Shown: positions 21,084-32,745, numbered from the stretch's first letter. The stretch: DNA of 64,000 nucleotides from Rana temporaria (GCF_905171775.1 NC_053494.1:157592456-157656455), one strand, 5' to 3'. The notes: generated by a model not told the origin, from the letters alone. Translations and numbers: made by a program.

Positions 21084-21476
21084 TAAGGCCACTTTCACAC
21101 CTACGGACCGTTCGTCCGTTTTTTACAAGTCCGTTTACGGATTTGTAATGCATCCCTATGGGATCGTGTCCGTTAGCGGATGATGCATCCGCTAACGTCC
21201 GCAACCATCCGCGTCCGCAAAGATCCGGTTTTTCGGACGGAAGAAAACCCTATTTTTCTTCCATCCGGCGGATCGGATGAATACGGACAGACGGTCCGTA
21301 TTCATCCGATCCCCCATAGGGGAGAACGGAGGAAACACAGGGCGGTCTCTGCACAGTGTGTGGGGACCGCCCTGTCCACCGACAGCTCAGAGGGGATTAC
21401 GGAGGATCCCCGCTGAGCTTTTGCGGACACACGGAGCGGACACAAAAACGGTCTGCTCCGTGTGAAAGGACCCTTA
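21084..21476. mobile_element. GC-rich multi-hairpin MITE (about 390 bp)
   Basis: Ends AAGGCCACTTTCACAC and GTGTGAAAGGACCCTT. Inside are successive hairpins: AAGTCCGTTTACGGATTTG, GTTAGCGGATGATGCATCCGCTAAC (palindromic), GGATGAATACGGAC / GTCCGTATTCATCC, GGGCGGTC / GACCGCCC, and AGCTCAG / CTGAGCT. Confidence 0.8.
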
Positions 21477-21816
21477 GTCTATGACTCAAATATTTATATC
21501 GGGCATCTTTTTGTTAGTTTGGATGATATTTCTGTTTTAATAAGGCAAAAATTTAGCTAGATATACACATTTAGGCTCTGGGTCTGTGTTGAGCTATTGT
21601 TTGCTACAAGTGGGGGTTGCATTCAGATACAAGTCTGTTTCAATAGTTTTTATTTGATGTTTTCTGAAAATGTAGGAGGAACAATACAAAGCAGAGGGGC
21701 GAACAATCCTCGCAAAGCTCTGTACATACAACAAATTAGATACATAAAATAAAAAAGGGGAATTGCATGAAAAAAATGAAGCACCTGGTCCTAAACAGGG
21801 CTTCTAGTAAATTTAA

Positions 21817-22245
21817 AGGGTAAATAGCTTCCTTTACCTTACTGCAGTCCTGGTTTCATGTCCTCATTGTTTGTTTTTGCTTTGATGTTGCTGTAATTTC
21901 TCTTTGTTCTGGACACTTCCTGGTTGTCTGTTTCCTGATCACCACAGTACTGGGAATTTCTCACTGTGGTGACTAATCAAGGAGGTGTGATTACTGTGTG
22001 TCTAAAACTTCTCAGCACCAGTCCAGTTTCGTTTTGCAAAACCTTCACTGCCCTCTATTGGCTCTTTGTCTCTGTACATCAGAGAACCAGGAAACAACAG
22101 CAAAAACGAAACTAAACTACAGGTACATTATATGATTGGTTTTTATCTATTGTTAATAATTTTTAAAAGGAATCAGTTAACTATTATGTCTCTATACCCT
22201 GTAAACTGTCATTTCAGCAAAAAATGTTTTTCCTTTAGTGACCCT
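21817..22245. mobile_element. TTAA-flanked MITE, AGGGTAAATAG end (429 bp)
   Basis: TTAA at 21813-21816 and 22246-22249. The left half (CTTCCTTTACCTTACTGCAG) resembles the element at 1497. The right half is not a mirror of the left, so this is a diverged or chimeric copy. Confidence 0.7.
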
Positions 22246-22757
22246 TTAAGTGTGCTAGGTGGTACCTAGGCTGGATAATTTGTAGCTTGGTTTACTCCTA
22301 AACTTGAGTGGGACTGTGATTCTCTCTTTGGTCAATAGGTAGCATTGTTACCTTTGACATTAGTATGATAGATTACAGTTAATTCAGGTTATGAGTCAAT
22401 GTGCTTTCTCAGCCAATCAGCAGGAGTTTCTTTGGCTGCTGAGGCTGCTGGGATAGTCTATTTATTTGGAGAGAGTCAGATGATTGGGGTTCGTTTTCAC
22501 CTGGGCTGCAGCCTGCATGGGTGTGTGTGGAGCAGCAGCTGAGGCCTGAAGCTTGGGGCCTAGCCACATGTAAAGGGGCTCAGCCTAAGGGGAGCCTGAT
22601 TGCTGCCAGAAGGCAAGGGAGAATAAATTGCCAGAGGGTCAACCACTCTTGTTGCCGGAGGCAGGTGCAAAAGGGATGGAGTTCTGAAGGAATGCAAGGG
22701 CAGATGCTTCACTAGCCAGGGATGGTGAAGAAAGTGGGAAAGGAGCGAACTCATTCA

Positions 22758-22985
22758 AGAATACAGCAGGTAGCTGTAAGTAAAGGTTGAAGAGAAGTAC
22801 AGCAGGTATCTGTGAGTAAATTTGAGGGATACAGTGGGTAGTCGCACTATCCGAGAAACCAAGCGGAAAGTGTGGATGAAGCTTGAAGATTGCAGCGAGT
22901 AGCTGTGAGTGAAGCTTGAGAAGTCCAGCAGGTAGCTGGGAGCTTAGCTTGAGGATCTACAGTGGGATACTGTGAGTGAAGTTGT
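22758..22985 (+). repeat. Degenerate minisatellite, about 40-bp unit
   Basis: Five to six drifted units around ACAGCAGGTAGCTGTGAGTG and AAGCTTGAAGA. Confidence 0.75.
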
Positions 22986-23104
22986 TGCTATAGGAGACAA
23001 CAGTTGCTACAAGATACAGATTGCTGCATTCAGCTTAAAGGCCCTTATTCTGTATTGCTGTCTGCCTAGCGCTTTTTGTCTGTGGAGTCTGTCTATCCCC
23101 TACT

Positions 23105-23440
23105 CCTTCATAAGGGGGGGCTGGGATTTGGGGACCTCCTTGTTAGAGGGGGCTTCCATATTCTGATAAGCCCCCCACCCGCAGACCCCCACAACCACCT
23201 GCCAGGGTTGTGGGGAAGAGGCTCTTGTCCCCCATCTTGAGGACATTTGGCCTGGTATGGTTCAGGAGGAAGAGGCACATGCTTGTCCCCCCCATTTCCT
23301 GACCTGCTGGGCTGCATGCTTTAATAAGGGTATGGTTTTTAGGGGGATCCCACACAGTTTATTTGGCTTTTGGTGTTCCCCTTAAAATCCATACTAGACC
23401 CGAAAGGCCTGGTATGGATTGGGGGGTCCATGCTGTTTTT
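23105..23440. repeat. GC-rich dispersed repeat sharing a module with the hAT at 41784
   Basis: Contains ACCCGCAGACCCCCACAACC and CTTCCATATTCTGATAAGCC. The reverse complement of about 115 bp recurs at 41868-41985. Element boundaries and class are not visible. Confidence 0.65.
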
Positions 23441-23469
23441 TTTGTTTTATTTTAATTGTGGACATTGTT

Positions 23470-23697
23470 TTCATATACAAGTCGCACACAAGTCACATGT
23501 ATATCATGCATGTGCAGCTTTCATGTGACTTTTGAGGGTTTACATTGAAGTCTATGTCCCTCAAATCGTATTAAAGTCGGACCAAAGTAGTGCAGGAACT
23601 ACTTTAAAGTTGCATGTGACTTTAAGTTGCACAGCTATAAATGGTACTCATTGGGAGACATGAGGTGCGACAAGTCGCAAAAGTGTGAATGGGGCAT
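23470..23697. repeat. CAAGTCGCAC-rich dispersed repeat
   Basis: ACAAGTCGCACACAAGTCAC on the left and GCGACAAGTCGCAAAAGTGTG on the right, with a CATTGAAGTCTATG core. Looks like a MITE; ends not certain. Confidence 0.5.
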
Positions 23698-24402
23698 AAA
23701 AAATTGAAAACCCATGCAACCCCCACATCTTAATGCTGGTAAGCTGCAATATACAGCATTACATTATTGTCCTTGGATTTAGATAAAGTAACATTTTTAG
23801 GTTGAGGTTAAGGCATATAATCAGCTGTCTCAAAACATTAATTTCTGAGTGCAGTCTATGTAGACCACAGATAAGCAAAATGTTACCCTTTGTTAAAAGT
23901 CAAAAACAAAGCTCTCATCTGCATCTTTAACAAATATTCCGGTCTCAGATATACACAGAGAGCAGCATGACTGTCACAGGAAGAACAGAGCTGTCTTTGG
24001 TATGCAGGCTGCATTTGATAGTTTGGCATCCTGTTCTCTATGCTGATAGCTGCGTCCCAGGGGAAAGACTGGAAGAAAGATTTGGCTCACTTGGTATGGA
24101 TTGGCGAGCAGTTAAACTATTCATAGCTATAATTTCTGTAAACAGATTTAAGGAAGATTGCTGCTTTAAGTGTTAGAATGATATGAACTCTTATGTATTA
24201 GACCGGGGAATTACTTTTAAATCCCAACTCTTGTTAAATTTAAATTTTTCATTATAACAAGCCCAAAACTTGTTAAAAATAAAAAATGCAGCTTTCACTA
24301 CAATACCAAAGTCCTGACACTGTTTCCAGTGGCACTCTGGTGATACTCATCTTGATTGAATGGCGGGAGCCATCATTCAACCCACTTTCTTTGAGCCCAG
24401 GC

Positions 24403-24540
24403 TAGTGATGATGAACCATGGCACCCCAGATGTTGTGAAACTAAATCTACCACGATGCTCCACCAGACTGCAGAGTGCATGAGCATCATGAGAAATTGTA
24501 GTTCCAAAACATCTGGGGTACCAAGGTTTGACCATCACTG
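24403..24540. mobile_element. Short palindromic hAT MITE with 8-bp TSD (138 bp)
   Basis: Ends TAGTGATGATGAACC and GACCATCACTG. Direct duplication GCCCAGGC at 24395-24402 and 24541-24548. The arms share CACCCCAGATGTT / ACATCTGGGGT and CATGATGCTC segments. Confidence 0.9.
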
Positions 24541-24861
24541 GCCCAGGCCACCACGGACACATCTCATGGTCATGGTCAAGGCACCATCAGGTCAGCCTGA
24601 GCTCACAGTATAATGCTGCATATGCAGCGAATAGTGTTAACATCATAACGTGAGCACCATGCGCTAAATATTTGAGGACCCTGCTTGTCAAGTAACCATC
24701 CAGAAAAAAAATAGAAAAATTGTATATATAAGAAAAGTAAAAAAACAAACAAAAGTGATGTAATATGGAGAGCCCCAAGGGAGCCTCCTCCAATCTGGAG
24801 TTTGGCTTCAGGTGTTGGCGATAGGTCACATATTGAGGTTTTAGGGAAGAAAGAAATGCTA

Positions 24862-24943
24862 AGGTAATGATGTTGTAAAGCGCTGCGTAAACTGTTGGCG
24901 CTATATAAATCCTGTTTAATAATAATAATAATATTAATAGGGA
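24862..24943 (+). mobile_element. SINE 3' tail with AAT microsatellite
   Basis: GTAAAGCGCTGCGTAAACTG then GGCGCTATATAAATCCTG and (AAT)n. This is the tail of the tRNA-SINE group whose body is at 56688. Confidence 0.75.
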
Positions 24944-25165
24944 GGGAGGGTTCAAATGTTAGCATGATGATAAGTGCTTGAAATAGGCATAACATTTGCC
25001 TTAAAGTAAATCTTGATGCGGCTTCCACATTTTACAGGCTCATTGAAAGAGCATTCCTTTGCACGTTCTTGATTGTTCCAGTAAAATGTTTTCCCACGAC
25101 TTTCATTCAGGATTCAAATATTTACCCAATTTAATTCCATTAGAATTTTTTTATTTTTTTTACAG

Positions 25166-25335
25166 GCTTTTGACAAATTAGGTGGTATTGAATCTTACCT
25201 AAAACATCTGAAGATGCAAAATCTAAATTACTCTGAATTATCCGCAAAACAAAAGGAAGCTGAAGCAGAAATCAGAAGATATACATCGGATGCCTTCCAG
25301 AAGGGGCATTTTCTCATAAAGAAGTCACCTCTTAA
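25166..25335 (+). CDS. ccdc141: CCDC141 internal exon B (56 codons + 2 nt)
   Basis: The acceptor is TTTTTTTACAG at 25155-25165 and the donor is AA|GTAAGT. The exon is 170 nt, begins in phase 0 and leaves two bases (AA) that join the first base of the next exon to make an Asn codon. The peptide begins AFDKLGGIESYLKHLK and includes TSDAFQKGHFLI. The human protein, as I recall it, has AFDVLGRVEAYLKLLK and TDALQKGQTLI at the same place. It continues the coiled-coil/spectrin-like rod. The flanking introns, 15.7 and 15.9 kb, are the two longest in the window. Confidence 0.9.
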
Positions 25336-25799
25336 GTAAGTCTTTTAACTTAACAACCCATTGTATGGTCAAATGACACACTTGCTGAGTGATGTTGCAT
25401 CAGATTGTGAAATTTGGAATACTTCAGTGATTTGTGATTACATGACTATGCTTGATCTTACAGCAACAGGTTATGCGTGCAAATGTACTAGAGCGCCTAG
25501 GATGTATTTACCATAATGGTATTCATGGACCAGTGCTCAGTACAGCAAGGTTAAAGAGGACAGCACCAAAATACAGAATATATACATTATTTTATGGGTT
25601 TCCATAGTTTGGTTCCTTCTTCTGGTCATCTCTGGCTAAAGGCATCAAGTAAATTATAGAGGGAATTAAACATTTCTACCTTTTCTTGTGTGGTGGTCTG
25701 TACAGCTGAAAAGAACTTTGAATGAGCTGCCTTAATGCGAGACAGAGCATCCTAGTGCAGTATACAAACAAGGGCCTAAATTCACATTAGGGACACTTA

Positions 25800-26216
25800 A
25801 GCCTCGTACACACTATCAGTCCATCTGATAAGAATGGTCTGAAGAACCGTTGTCATCGGTTAACCGATGAAGCTGACTAATGGTCCGTCGTGCCCACACA
25901 CCGTCGGTTAAATAACCGATCGTGTCAGAATGCGGTGACGTAAAACACAACGACGTGCTGAAAAAAATGAAGTTCAATGCTTCCAAGCATGCGTCAACTT
26001 GATTCTGAGCATGCATGGATTTTTAACCGATGGCTGTGCCTACTAACGATTGTTTTTGACCTATCGGTTAGGAATCCATCGGTTAAATTTAAAGCAAGTT
26101 GGCTTTTTTAACCGATGGTTAAATAACCTATGGGGCCCACACACGATCGCTTTTGACCGATGAAAACGGTCCATCAGACCGCTGTCCTCTGTTTAACCTA
26201 TCGTGTGTACGAGGCC
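25800..26216. mobile_element. GTACACAC-terminus MITE with unrelated interior (417 bp)
   Basis: Ends AGCCTCGTACACAC and GTGTGTACGAGGCC, flanked by TTA (25797-25799, 26217-26219). The interior repeats AACCGATG/CATCGGTT motifs and does not resemble the copy at 1149 beyond the ends. Confidence 0.82.
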
Positions 26217-26288
26217 TTAGGGGTCTATTTATAATTTTTTGCACACAGCTTTCACCAAGGATTTACAATTTTTTTTAACTGACTCTAA

Positions 26289-26557
26289 GGCCTCGTACAC
26301 ACGACCGAGTTTCTCGGCAAAAACCATCAAGAAACTTGGTGGGAGATATTTTTTTGCCGAGGAAACCGGTCGTGTGTACATTTTCGTCGAGGAAACTGTC
26401 GAGAAACTCGACGAGCCAAAAAGAGAGCATGTTCTCTATTTCCTTGACGGGAGTGGAGAAAATTGGCTTGTCGAGTTTCTCGACGGCTTCACAAGGAACC
26501 CGACGAGCAAAACGATGTGTTTGGCCCGTCGAGTTTCTCGGTCGTGTGTACGAGGCC
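26289..26557. mobile_element. GTACACACG-family MITE, diverged subfamily (269 bp)
   Basis: Inverted termini GGCCTCGTACACACGACCGAG and its complement, with TAA at 26286-26288 and 26558-26560. The interior repeats TTTCTCG/CGAGAAAC motifs and is itself palindromic. Confidence 0.85.
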
Positions 26558-27291
26558 TAAGATTATTACGTACATCTTGGGTGATAGTTGTGTGAATCTT
26601 GGGTGAAAATAATAATACACCTATTGGTGTATGGGTTACGGGTTAGATAGAAAGTTACGGTTACAGGCAGCATTGGAAAAAAGATTAGTTGTAGCTGAAT
26701 GGAGCTTGGAGTAGGGCACTGCTTTTATTGCCTAAAAGCTAAATTATTTGTGTTATGAACCTAAAGCATACCTCCCAATTTTCTGGAATTAGAAAAAGGA
26801 CCACTTCTTGACACAAAGTATGTAGGTGAAGAGCACACCCCTGTCACACTCCCAGTTACACAAAGCAGCATGAAGGCTTAGTTCACAAAAGCTGATTGGA
26901 CCCACAAGTTTTTTTTTTTTTTTCACGTCTACTTCTTTTTATACTGGCTTTTTAAAATAACAAGTGGATTAATTAAGCAGTCAGATGAAAGGTTTAGTAC
27001 TGTATAATATAATAATTTGAATAGGTAAATACAACTCTTTTTTTATAGAGGTCTTGCATTCAGATTGAAAAGAGAGAAAGCTAAGGAGTAACATGGGACA
27101 AAAATATTTGGTTTCAAAAGCGGGACATTTGGAAACTATCCTTGCAATGTAAAAAACGATAAGATAAGAGCCTGAAAATTCTCAGAAACTTGGAAATTAG
27201 GTCTTACTTTACCTCCAGCACAATCACAGTGGATTGCCTACTTCTAAAGACAAGCTAGAGCACAAGGATCATGCTCTGCAGCTGTTCTTAA

Positions 27292-27669
27292 AGTGGTTGT
27301 AAACCCACAAAAAAAAAACCTGCAAGTCAAAGGCATAATGAGCTAGTATGCATAGCATACTAGCTCATTCTCTCATTCTGAATTACTTGCCCGAGATCGA
27401 AGCCCTCGCATCGGTCCTCATACACCACTCCAGCCAGTGACATAGATCCCGGAGTTACTTCCGGGTATCGCGGGCTCTGGCGCTGTGATTGGCTGGAGCC
27501 GCGTAACAGCATACTAGCTGAAGCAACGGCACGGACATGTCATTGCTTCAGTGCACATGTGCCGATGACGTTGGCACATGCTGATACAGGGGATATCTCC
27601 TAAACCGTGCAGGTTTAAGAGATATACTTACATGTAGTAAAACGTGGTTGTAAAGGGTTTTCAACCACT
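27292..27669. mobile_element. TTAA-flanked MITE, AGTGGTTGTAAACCC end (378 bp)
   Basis: TTAA at 27288-27291; the right target has mutated to TTAG at 27670-27673. Left end AGTGGTTGTAAAC, right end TTTTCAACCACT. A hairpin AATGAGCTAGTATGC / GCATACTAGCTCATT is at 27338-27370. Confidence 0.82.
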
Positions 27670-27704
27670 TTAGGTCATATGTTTTAAAGTGTAAGAATAT
27701 TTAA

Positions 27705-28114
27705 AGTGTAACTAAAGGCACTTTTTTTCATTTTAAATAGCGTAAGGGAGGGTTGTAACTCCTGTCAGATTTTTTTTGCCATCAATGTCCCATAGGGGAG
27801 ATTTCCCTTCATTTCCTGTTCCCTAGCCAAAACAGGAAGTGAGAAAAAAATCCCTCCAAAGTGTGGGAATTCTGGGTTGTCACCAGGGTTACCTGAACTA
27901 GTGTCCCCATTGAAAGATTTCCCCTCTATTACTGCTCTGGTATCAACAGAAAATTTAGGATTTTCTTATACTTTCACTTTCAATGATAACAGTAAACAGG
28001 ACAATTAGAGAGGGTGAATCTCCCTAAGGGGGGCACTGACAACTGTAAAAACTGACAGGTGTTCTAATCCCTCTCCACTCTATCCAAAGCTACAAAAAAT
28101 GTTTTGCCTTTACA
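27705..28114. mobile_element. TTAA-type MITE, AGTGTAACTAAAGGC end
   Basis: TTAA at 27701-27704. The right boundary is not sharp. Related, in inverse orientation, to 4130-4445 and 31770-32007 by the AACTAAAGGCA and TGGGTTGTCAC blocks. Confidence 0.6.
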
Positions 28115-28491
28115 TTTTAATGTATTTTTTATAAACATTTATCAGAAGGTCCAGAGGTTAATATCTGTTGCCTCAATATATTAAGATATTACTTTAATGT
28201 TAACCTAAATTACTTTTTCAGCTGTCTTTAGTAGAAGCAGATTTCACATATTAAGAAAGGTGGATGAACAAGAAGGTTAGCAGTATTTAAATGATGATGG
28301 ATATGTGCGAAGCAGCTGTTTGTCTGAACTTACTGTCATGTCTAGGAGCAAACAGTAACAGCCACCCCCCACCTTCAGCACAGTGACAACAGGTGTCTAA
28401 ACATCTATTCACAGTGCATTTACTTCTCACATTAAATCATTTCTAGGCTTAATTAAAAACTTGTGTAGAGTTACTTTTAAGAAAAAGACAT

Positions 28492-29220
28492 TGGCCTGGA
28501 TTCACGTAGCACTTCCGCCGACGTATCTCGAGATACGCCGCGTAAGTGTAACGATGCGCCAACGTATCTGTGCGCTGTGCCCATAGAACTAGATACGCCT
28601 GAAAATAGGCTTCTTATGACCGACGTAACTTGCCTACGCCGGCGCATATTTACGCTGGAGGCATATGGGAAATTCGATTCCCATATGCAAATGAGTGAGA
28701 TACGCCGATTCACGAACGTCCTTGCGCCCGGCGCATTAATATACGCTGTTTACGTAAGTCGTAAGTCCGGCGTAATGTTAAGCCTCATAAAGCAGGGGTA
28801 AGTCATGTTAAGGTATGGACCAGGGAACAGCCGTCGTATTTTACGTCGTTTACGTAGTAGTACGTGAATAGGGCTGGGCGTCGGTTTACGTCACGTCGTA
28901 GGCAGTGATTTGACGTATCTTATGGAGTATTTACGACATGATTCTTACGCATGCGTACTGGGATGCATCCACGGGACGGCGCATGCGCTATTCGTTCGGC
29001 CCATCATTTGCATGGGGTCACGCTTCATTTAAATGGATCACACCCACCTTCCACCTACTTTGAATTAGGCAGGCTTACGCAGAGGAATTTACGTTACGCC
29101 ATCGCTGGGAGCGAGTGCTTTGTGAATACTGTGCTCGCGGCTCTGCTATACGTCGGCGTAGCGTATAATCGATACGCTACGCCGGCATAACTATGCGCCG
29201 ATCTACCTGAATCCGGCCCA
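28492..29220. mobile_element. CpG-rich GGGCCAGATTCACA element, copy 2 (about 729 bp)
   Basis: Ends TGGCCTGGATTCACG and CTGAATCCGGCCCA. Opposite orientation to copy 1. The interior has TACGCCGGCG and ACGTAAGTCG motifs. Diverged; the flanking 3-bp duplication is not clear. Confidence 0.8.
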
Positions 29221-29530
29221 TAATTTTTAATGAACACATTATATATGGCAAGGTACTGTAGCTTGTCTTGCAGTCATTTTCAGGGAATTTAAAGTTCAGC
29301 TATTGTACATATTAAGCACAATGGCTGTATAATATTTGAGGTCCCTAGGGTTTGGTTGTACGCATGGCCATTTGTTTCTTTGCCATTAGTGAACATTATA
29401 TAATTAGATACCCAATGCAAGAGTAATCATGTGTGACAGTCAGTATATAGCAACTAGATTTCCGTAAGAAAAAGGGAATTATGATAAAATTTCAAGGAAA
29501 GATTAATAATGTTACAAGGAGGTCACCTGC

Positions 29531-30060
29531 TCGAGCTGGCCATACATGGTTCAGGCTTTTTCAGCAGTCTAAGTAAAATAAAAAAACTGAACCAATTCCC
29601 TTATCCACATGTTCGAGGTGGATGGGGGAAACCTCCCCACTGAGATATTTTATTCTGACAGCGAGGAGACTCCCTTAGTTACATAGTGGGTGAGGTCGAA
29701 AAAAGACCCAAGTCCATCGAGTCCAACCTATGTGTGTGATTATTTGTCAGTATTACATTGTATATCCCTGTATGTTGTGGTCGTTCAGGTGCTTATCTAA
29801 TAGTTTTTTGAAACTATCGATGCCCCCCGCTGAGAACACCGCCTGTGGAAGGGAATTCCACATCCTTGGAGGAGGAGACTCCCTCGCTGTCAGAATACAC
29901 AGATCAGCGCTGCAGCCATTGGCTGATTGATCAGCTTTTATTTGACAGGACGGTTGAACAGAAGTCAATCCATAGATCAGCTTCTGTTCAACTGCAGTAG
30001 CCACACATGGATCGAAATTTGGCAGATCCCTGCTGAATTTCGATCCATCCATGACCACCT
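29531..30060. mobile_element. MITE interrupted by a CR1 insertion
   Basis: The left arm starts near CTGGCCATACATGG and the right arm ends near CCATGACCACC. Sequences around TTCTGACAGCGAGGAGACTC and GACTCCCTCGCTGTCAGAA read as one inverted repeat broken by 29676-29871. Outer ends approximate. Confidence 0.6.
29676..29871 (-). mobile_element. 5'-truncated CR1 LINE 3' end (196 bp) with 13-bp TSD
   Basis: Matches the CR1 3' terminal region (GTTACATAG start on the plus strand, then GAGGTCGAAAAAAGACCC and TCCAACCTATGTGTGTGATT). A direct repeat GAGGAGACTCCCT flanks it at 29663-29675 and 29872-29884. Confidence 0.8.
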
Positions 30061-30509
30061 TCGGAATGGGCCACAGAAAACAAGACAAATGGTCTTAGAT
30101 GAATAACGCCAATTCTGTATGATTTAAATATTTGAGACTTAGGGCTCATTCAGGTGTGTGGCAGCCCTTGCTACCGTTCTGAAACCCGTTCTGCGGTGGA
30201 AAGCTTTTTTAGAGGGCAGTTGGGAGGCGATATGTCTGTTTTCACCATCAAAAGGCCATTGCGTTACACACAGTTGCGCCTTAATTAACTTGAATGAGAT
30301 GCGTTTGGTGGTGGTACTGTCTGTCAAACACAACAGGGGTTAAATTTTTGTCATAGCCATGAAGCAGAGTGTTGCAGCCATGGCATGTGTAGAGCTGTGA
30401 TTTGGTGTGTGTCCTTTCTTTGGTGGGTGGTCAGGAGGCAGTACAACCTTGGCTCAACTGCCTGCTTTTCCAGCCCGCATGACTGCTTGCATGAGCGAGC
30501 CCTTACGTG

Positions 30510-30853
30510 CAGGGCCGATCCGCCCTATAGGCTCACTATGCAAGCCGCTTAGGGCCCCGCAAAGCTGCGAAGGGCCCCCCAAATTACTAGAGGCCCCGCC
30601 TGGTGAGAAGTCATTTTCGCCCCCTCAACCTGCTTCTCAACTCGCTGGCTGCATGGGAGAAGAGGTAAGAAGTCAGCACCCCCTGCTTCTCAATTTAATG
30701 TAAGATGTAATTTCCGACAGCAGAACACCCCCTCCCCCCGCTTCTCAACTTTCTTTAACGTGACATGTTACTGTCGTCAGCGCCCCCTGCTTCTCATTTT
30801 TAATGTGCCATGTCATTTTGCTTAGGGCCCCAGGGAGGTCAGGATCGGCACTG
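30510..30853. mobile_element. Non-autonomous hAT element (344 bp)
   Basis: Ends CAGGGCCGATCC and GGATCGGCACTG. Flanks CTTACGTG (30502-30509) and CTTATGTG (30854-30861) differ by one base, read as an aged 8-bp duplication. The interior has three related CGCCCCCTGCTTCTCA units at about 30620-30800. Confidence 0.82.
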
Positions 30854-30995
30854 CTTATGTGTATTTAAAAACATGAACAAAAAACGTAATATATTGCAGC
30901 TGTATGTAAGAGGGGGTTACTGCCCTGATTGGTTCTCCTCTGCCCAACGGGTGGCACTGGAGTTTAGGCCTACATATATTTGGGGAGTTAGGTGT

Positions 30996-31466
30996 TAGCG
31001 TAGGTTCACACATATGCAGGTCAGGGAGTGTGTGCTATTTTGCAGACGCGCAGGGGTACCATTGATAATTAATGGTGGCCCCATGCATCTGAAAACATGG
31101 TGCATTTTTGAGTGCACACAATCGCATGGTGCCACAGTATCATGTGGTTCCTTGTGGCTGTGTTTTAAAAAAAAAGGGTCAAGGTCTTTTTCTCCTCAGT
31201 TATAGAAGTGCATTGCAGGTGGCATAGCTGCGCTGTCCCATTGATTTCAATGGGCAGCAGGGGTGGAGGAGTGCTATACACACCGATCCGCCACCGCACC
31301 AAAGATGTGGCTAGCAGGACTTTTTTTTACCGTCCTGCTAGCGCCACGCTTCAGTGTGAAAGCCAGAGGGCTTTCACACTGGAGACAATAGAGCAGCACT
31401 TTTAGGGCGGATTGCAGGTGCTATTTTTAAAGCTATAGTGCCTGCAATACGCCCTCAGTGTGAAAG
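30996..31466. repeat. MITE-like repeat, AGGTTCACAC end
   Basis: Starts GTAGGTTCACACATATGCAG and ends CTCAGTGTGAAAGGGGTCTT. The right part folds on GCTAGCAGGAC / GTCCTGCTAGC (31309-31345) and AGCCAGAGGGCTTTCACACT. Confidence 0.6.
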
Positions 31467-31769
31467 GGGTCTTACTCTAACCAAAATGAAAAAAACACGT
31501 TTTGGTATTAAATATATAATTTGACATTTGATGTCGGGAGTTTTAGTGAAAAAAATATAACCACAGAACAAAGAAAGAAAGCGAGCATAATTTTGATTCT
31601 TTTAATCCTTAAATTGTTTAAGCGGTAGGGAGATTCTTGCTTATTTAAAAAAATCTTAAGCTGTTTTTATTACTTGTGTTTGAGTGAATGGATAAGCTTT
31701 ACTGGGCAAGGAGTGACAATATACATTAAATAGTGTTGTGTAAATTGTACATTACACAAGCATTCCAGT

Positions 31770-32007
31770 AAAAACATTTTTTTTATAGTGTCGGGAAATA
31801 TTAGAACCTCTGTTAGGTGTTCTTTTGATTTGTGCCTTTTTGACAAAACTTACCTTTACTTTCTGTTGTGGCAACAGAACAGGAAGTGGGGCAAATTTCT
31901 CCAAAGGGCATACAGATAATAAAACCGTGACAGACATTCTGACTCTTCCCCATTCTACTCAAAACCAAGCTTAACTATTTAAACATTTTTTGACTGAAGT
32001 TCTACTT
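31770..32007. mobile_element. Decayed TTAA-type MITE fragment
   Basis: The right end GACTGAAGTTCTACTTA resembles the terminus at 4445. Internal ACAGAACAGGAAGTG is shared with the same group of MITEs. Left end uncertain. Confidence 0.45.
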
Positions 32008-32428
32008 ACTGGTAAATACATTTTGGATCTCTCTCAATATTCCAGGCTGTAATGATACATTATACACTTTTTTTAAACGTTCCTCCTAAGGAGCCCATAC
32101 CGCAATGGATGTCTATGAAATGCACAGCAGGGAACTTACATGATGCCATGACGTTTTGCTATGGGGATAGTAGCCTGTATTATTCAATTGCTGGCAAGGC
32201 ACTTAGGAGAAGAGGATACACCTTTTTGATTGGTACATGAAAATCTTGCAAAACAGATAACATGAGTTGATTAGACAAACATCCCAGTAGATAGTTGATT
32301 GTTCTGGCATCTCTATCCAAAACAATGTTTGTCTATGTACTGTAGCAGGGCTCAAAGCTGATCAGAATATATTTCCAAGCCTTTTGGATGTCCTAAAGTG
32401 AAGCCAGTCTCCCAAGTTCTTAATTCTC

Positions 32429-32651
32429 AGGCCTCGTACACACGACCGAGTTTCCGGAAACCAGTCATGTGTACATTTTCGTCGAGGAAACTGTCGAGAA
32501 ACTCGACGAGCCAAAAAGAGAGCAAGTTCTCTATTTCCTCGACGGGAATGGAGAAACTTGCCTTGTCGAGTTCATCGACAGCCTAACAAGGAACTCGACG
32601 AGGAAAACAATGTGTTTCGCTGGTCGAGTTCCTCGGTCGTGTGTACGAGGC
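32429..32651. mobile_element. GTACACACG-family MITE, deleted copy
   Basis: Left end AGGCCTCGTACACACGACCG and right end CGGTCGTGTGTACGAGG. The interior matches the copy at 26289 with deletions (about 220 bp in all). CTC occurs on both sides and may be the target duplication. Confidence 0.8.
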
Positions 32652-32680
32652 TCGAGACTTTATTTCTAAAACACACTTGC

Positions 32681-32745
32681 TAAAACTGGAGAGTGCAAAA
32701 TCTTATGCAGCTCTGCAGAGAAACCAATCATCTGCCAGCATACTT
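32681..32745. repeat. Partial copy of the GGGTTGATTTACTAAA repeat
   Basis: TAAAACTGGAGAGTGCAAAA and GCAGCTCTGCAGAGAAACCA match the left half of the family; the right half is missing. Confidence 0.7.

Larger units (their letters stand above)
9468..25165 (+). other. CCDC141 intron between exons A and B (15.7 kb)
   Basis: Carries the CR1 fragment, three TTAA elements and the intact LINE. Stretches with nothing recognised: 9919-10257, 14282-14641, 20583-21083, 21477-21812, 22250-22757 (a G-rich part near 22500-22700 has no ORF of note), 23698-24394, 24549-24861 and 24944-25154. Confidence 0.8.

Noticed and set aside
28577..29190. Open frames inside the CpG-rich elements (also at 40226-40497, 43727-44037 and 48029-48322)
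   Set aside because: They fall in different frames in different copies of the same element and show no shared protein, so they are chance frames in stop-poor GC-rich DNA.
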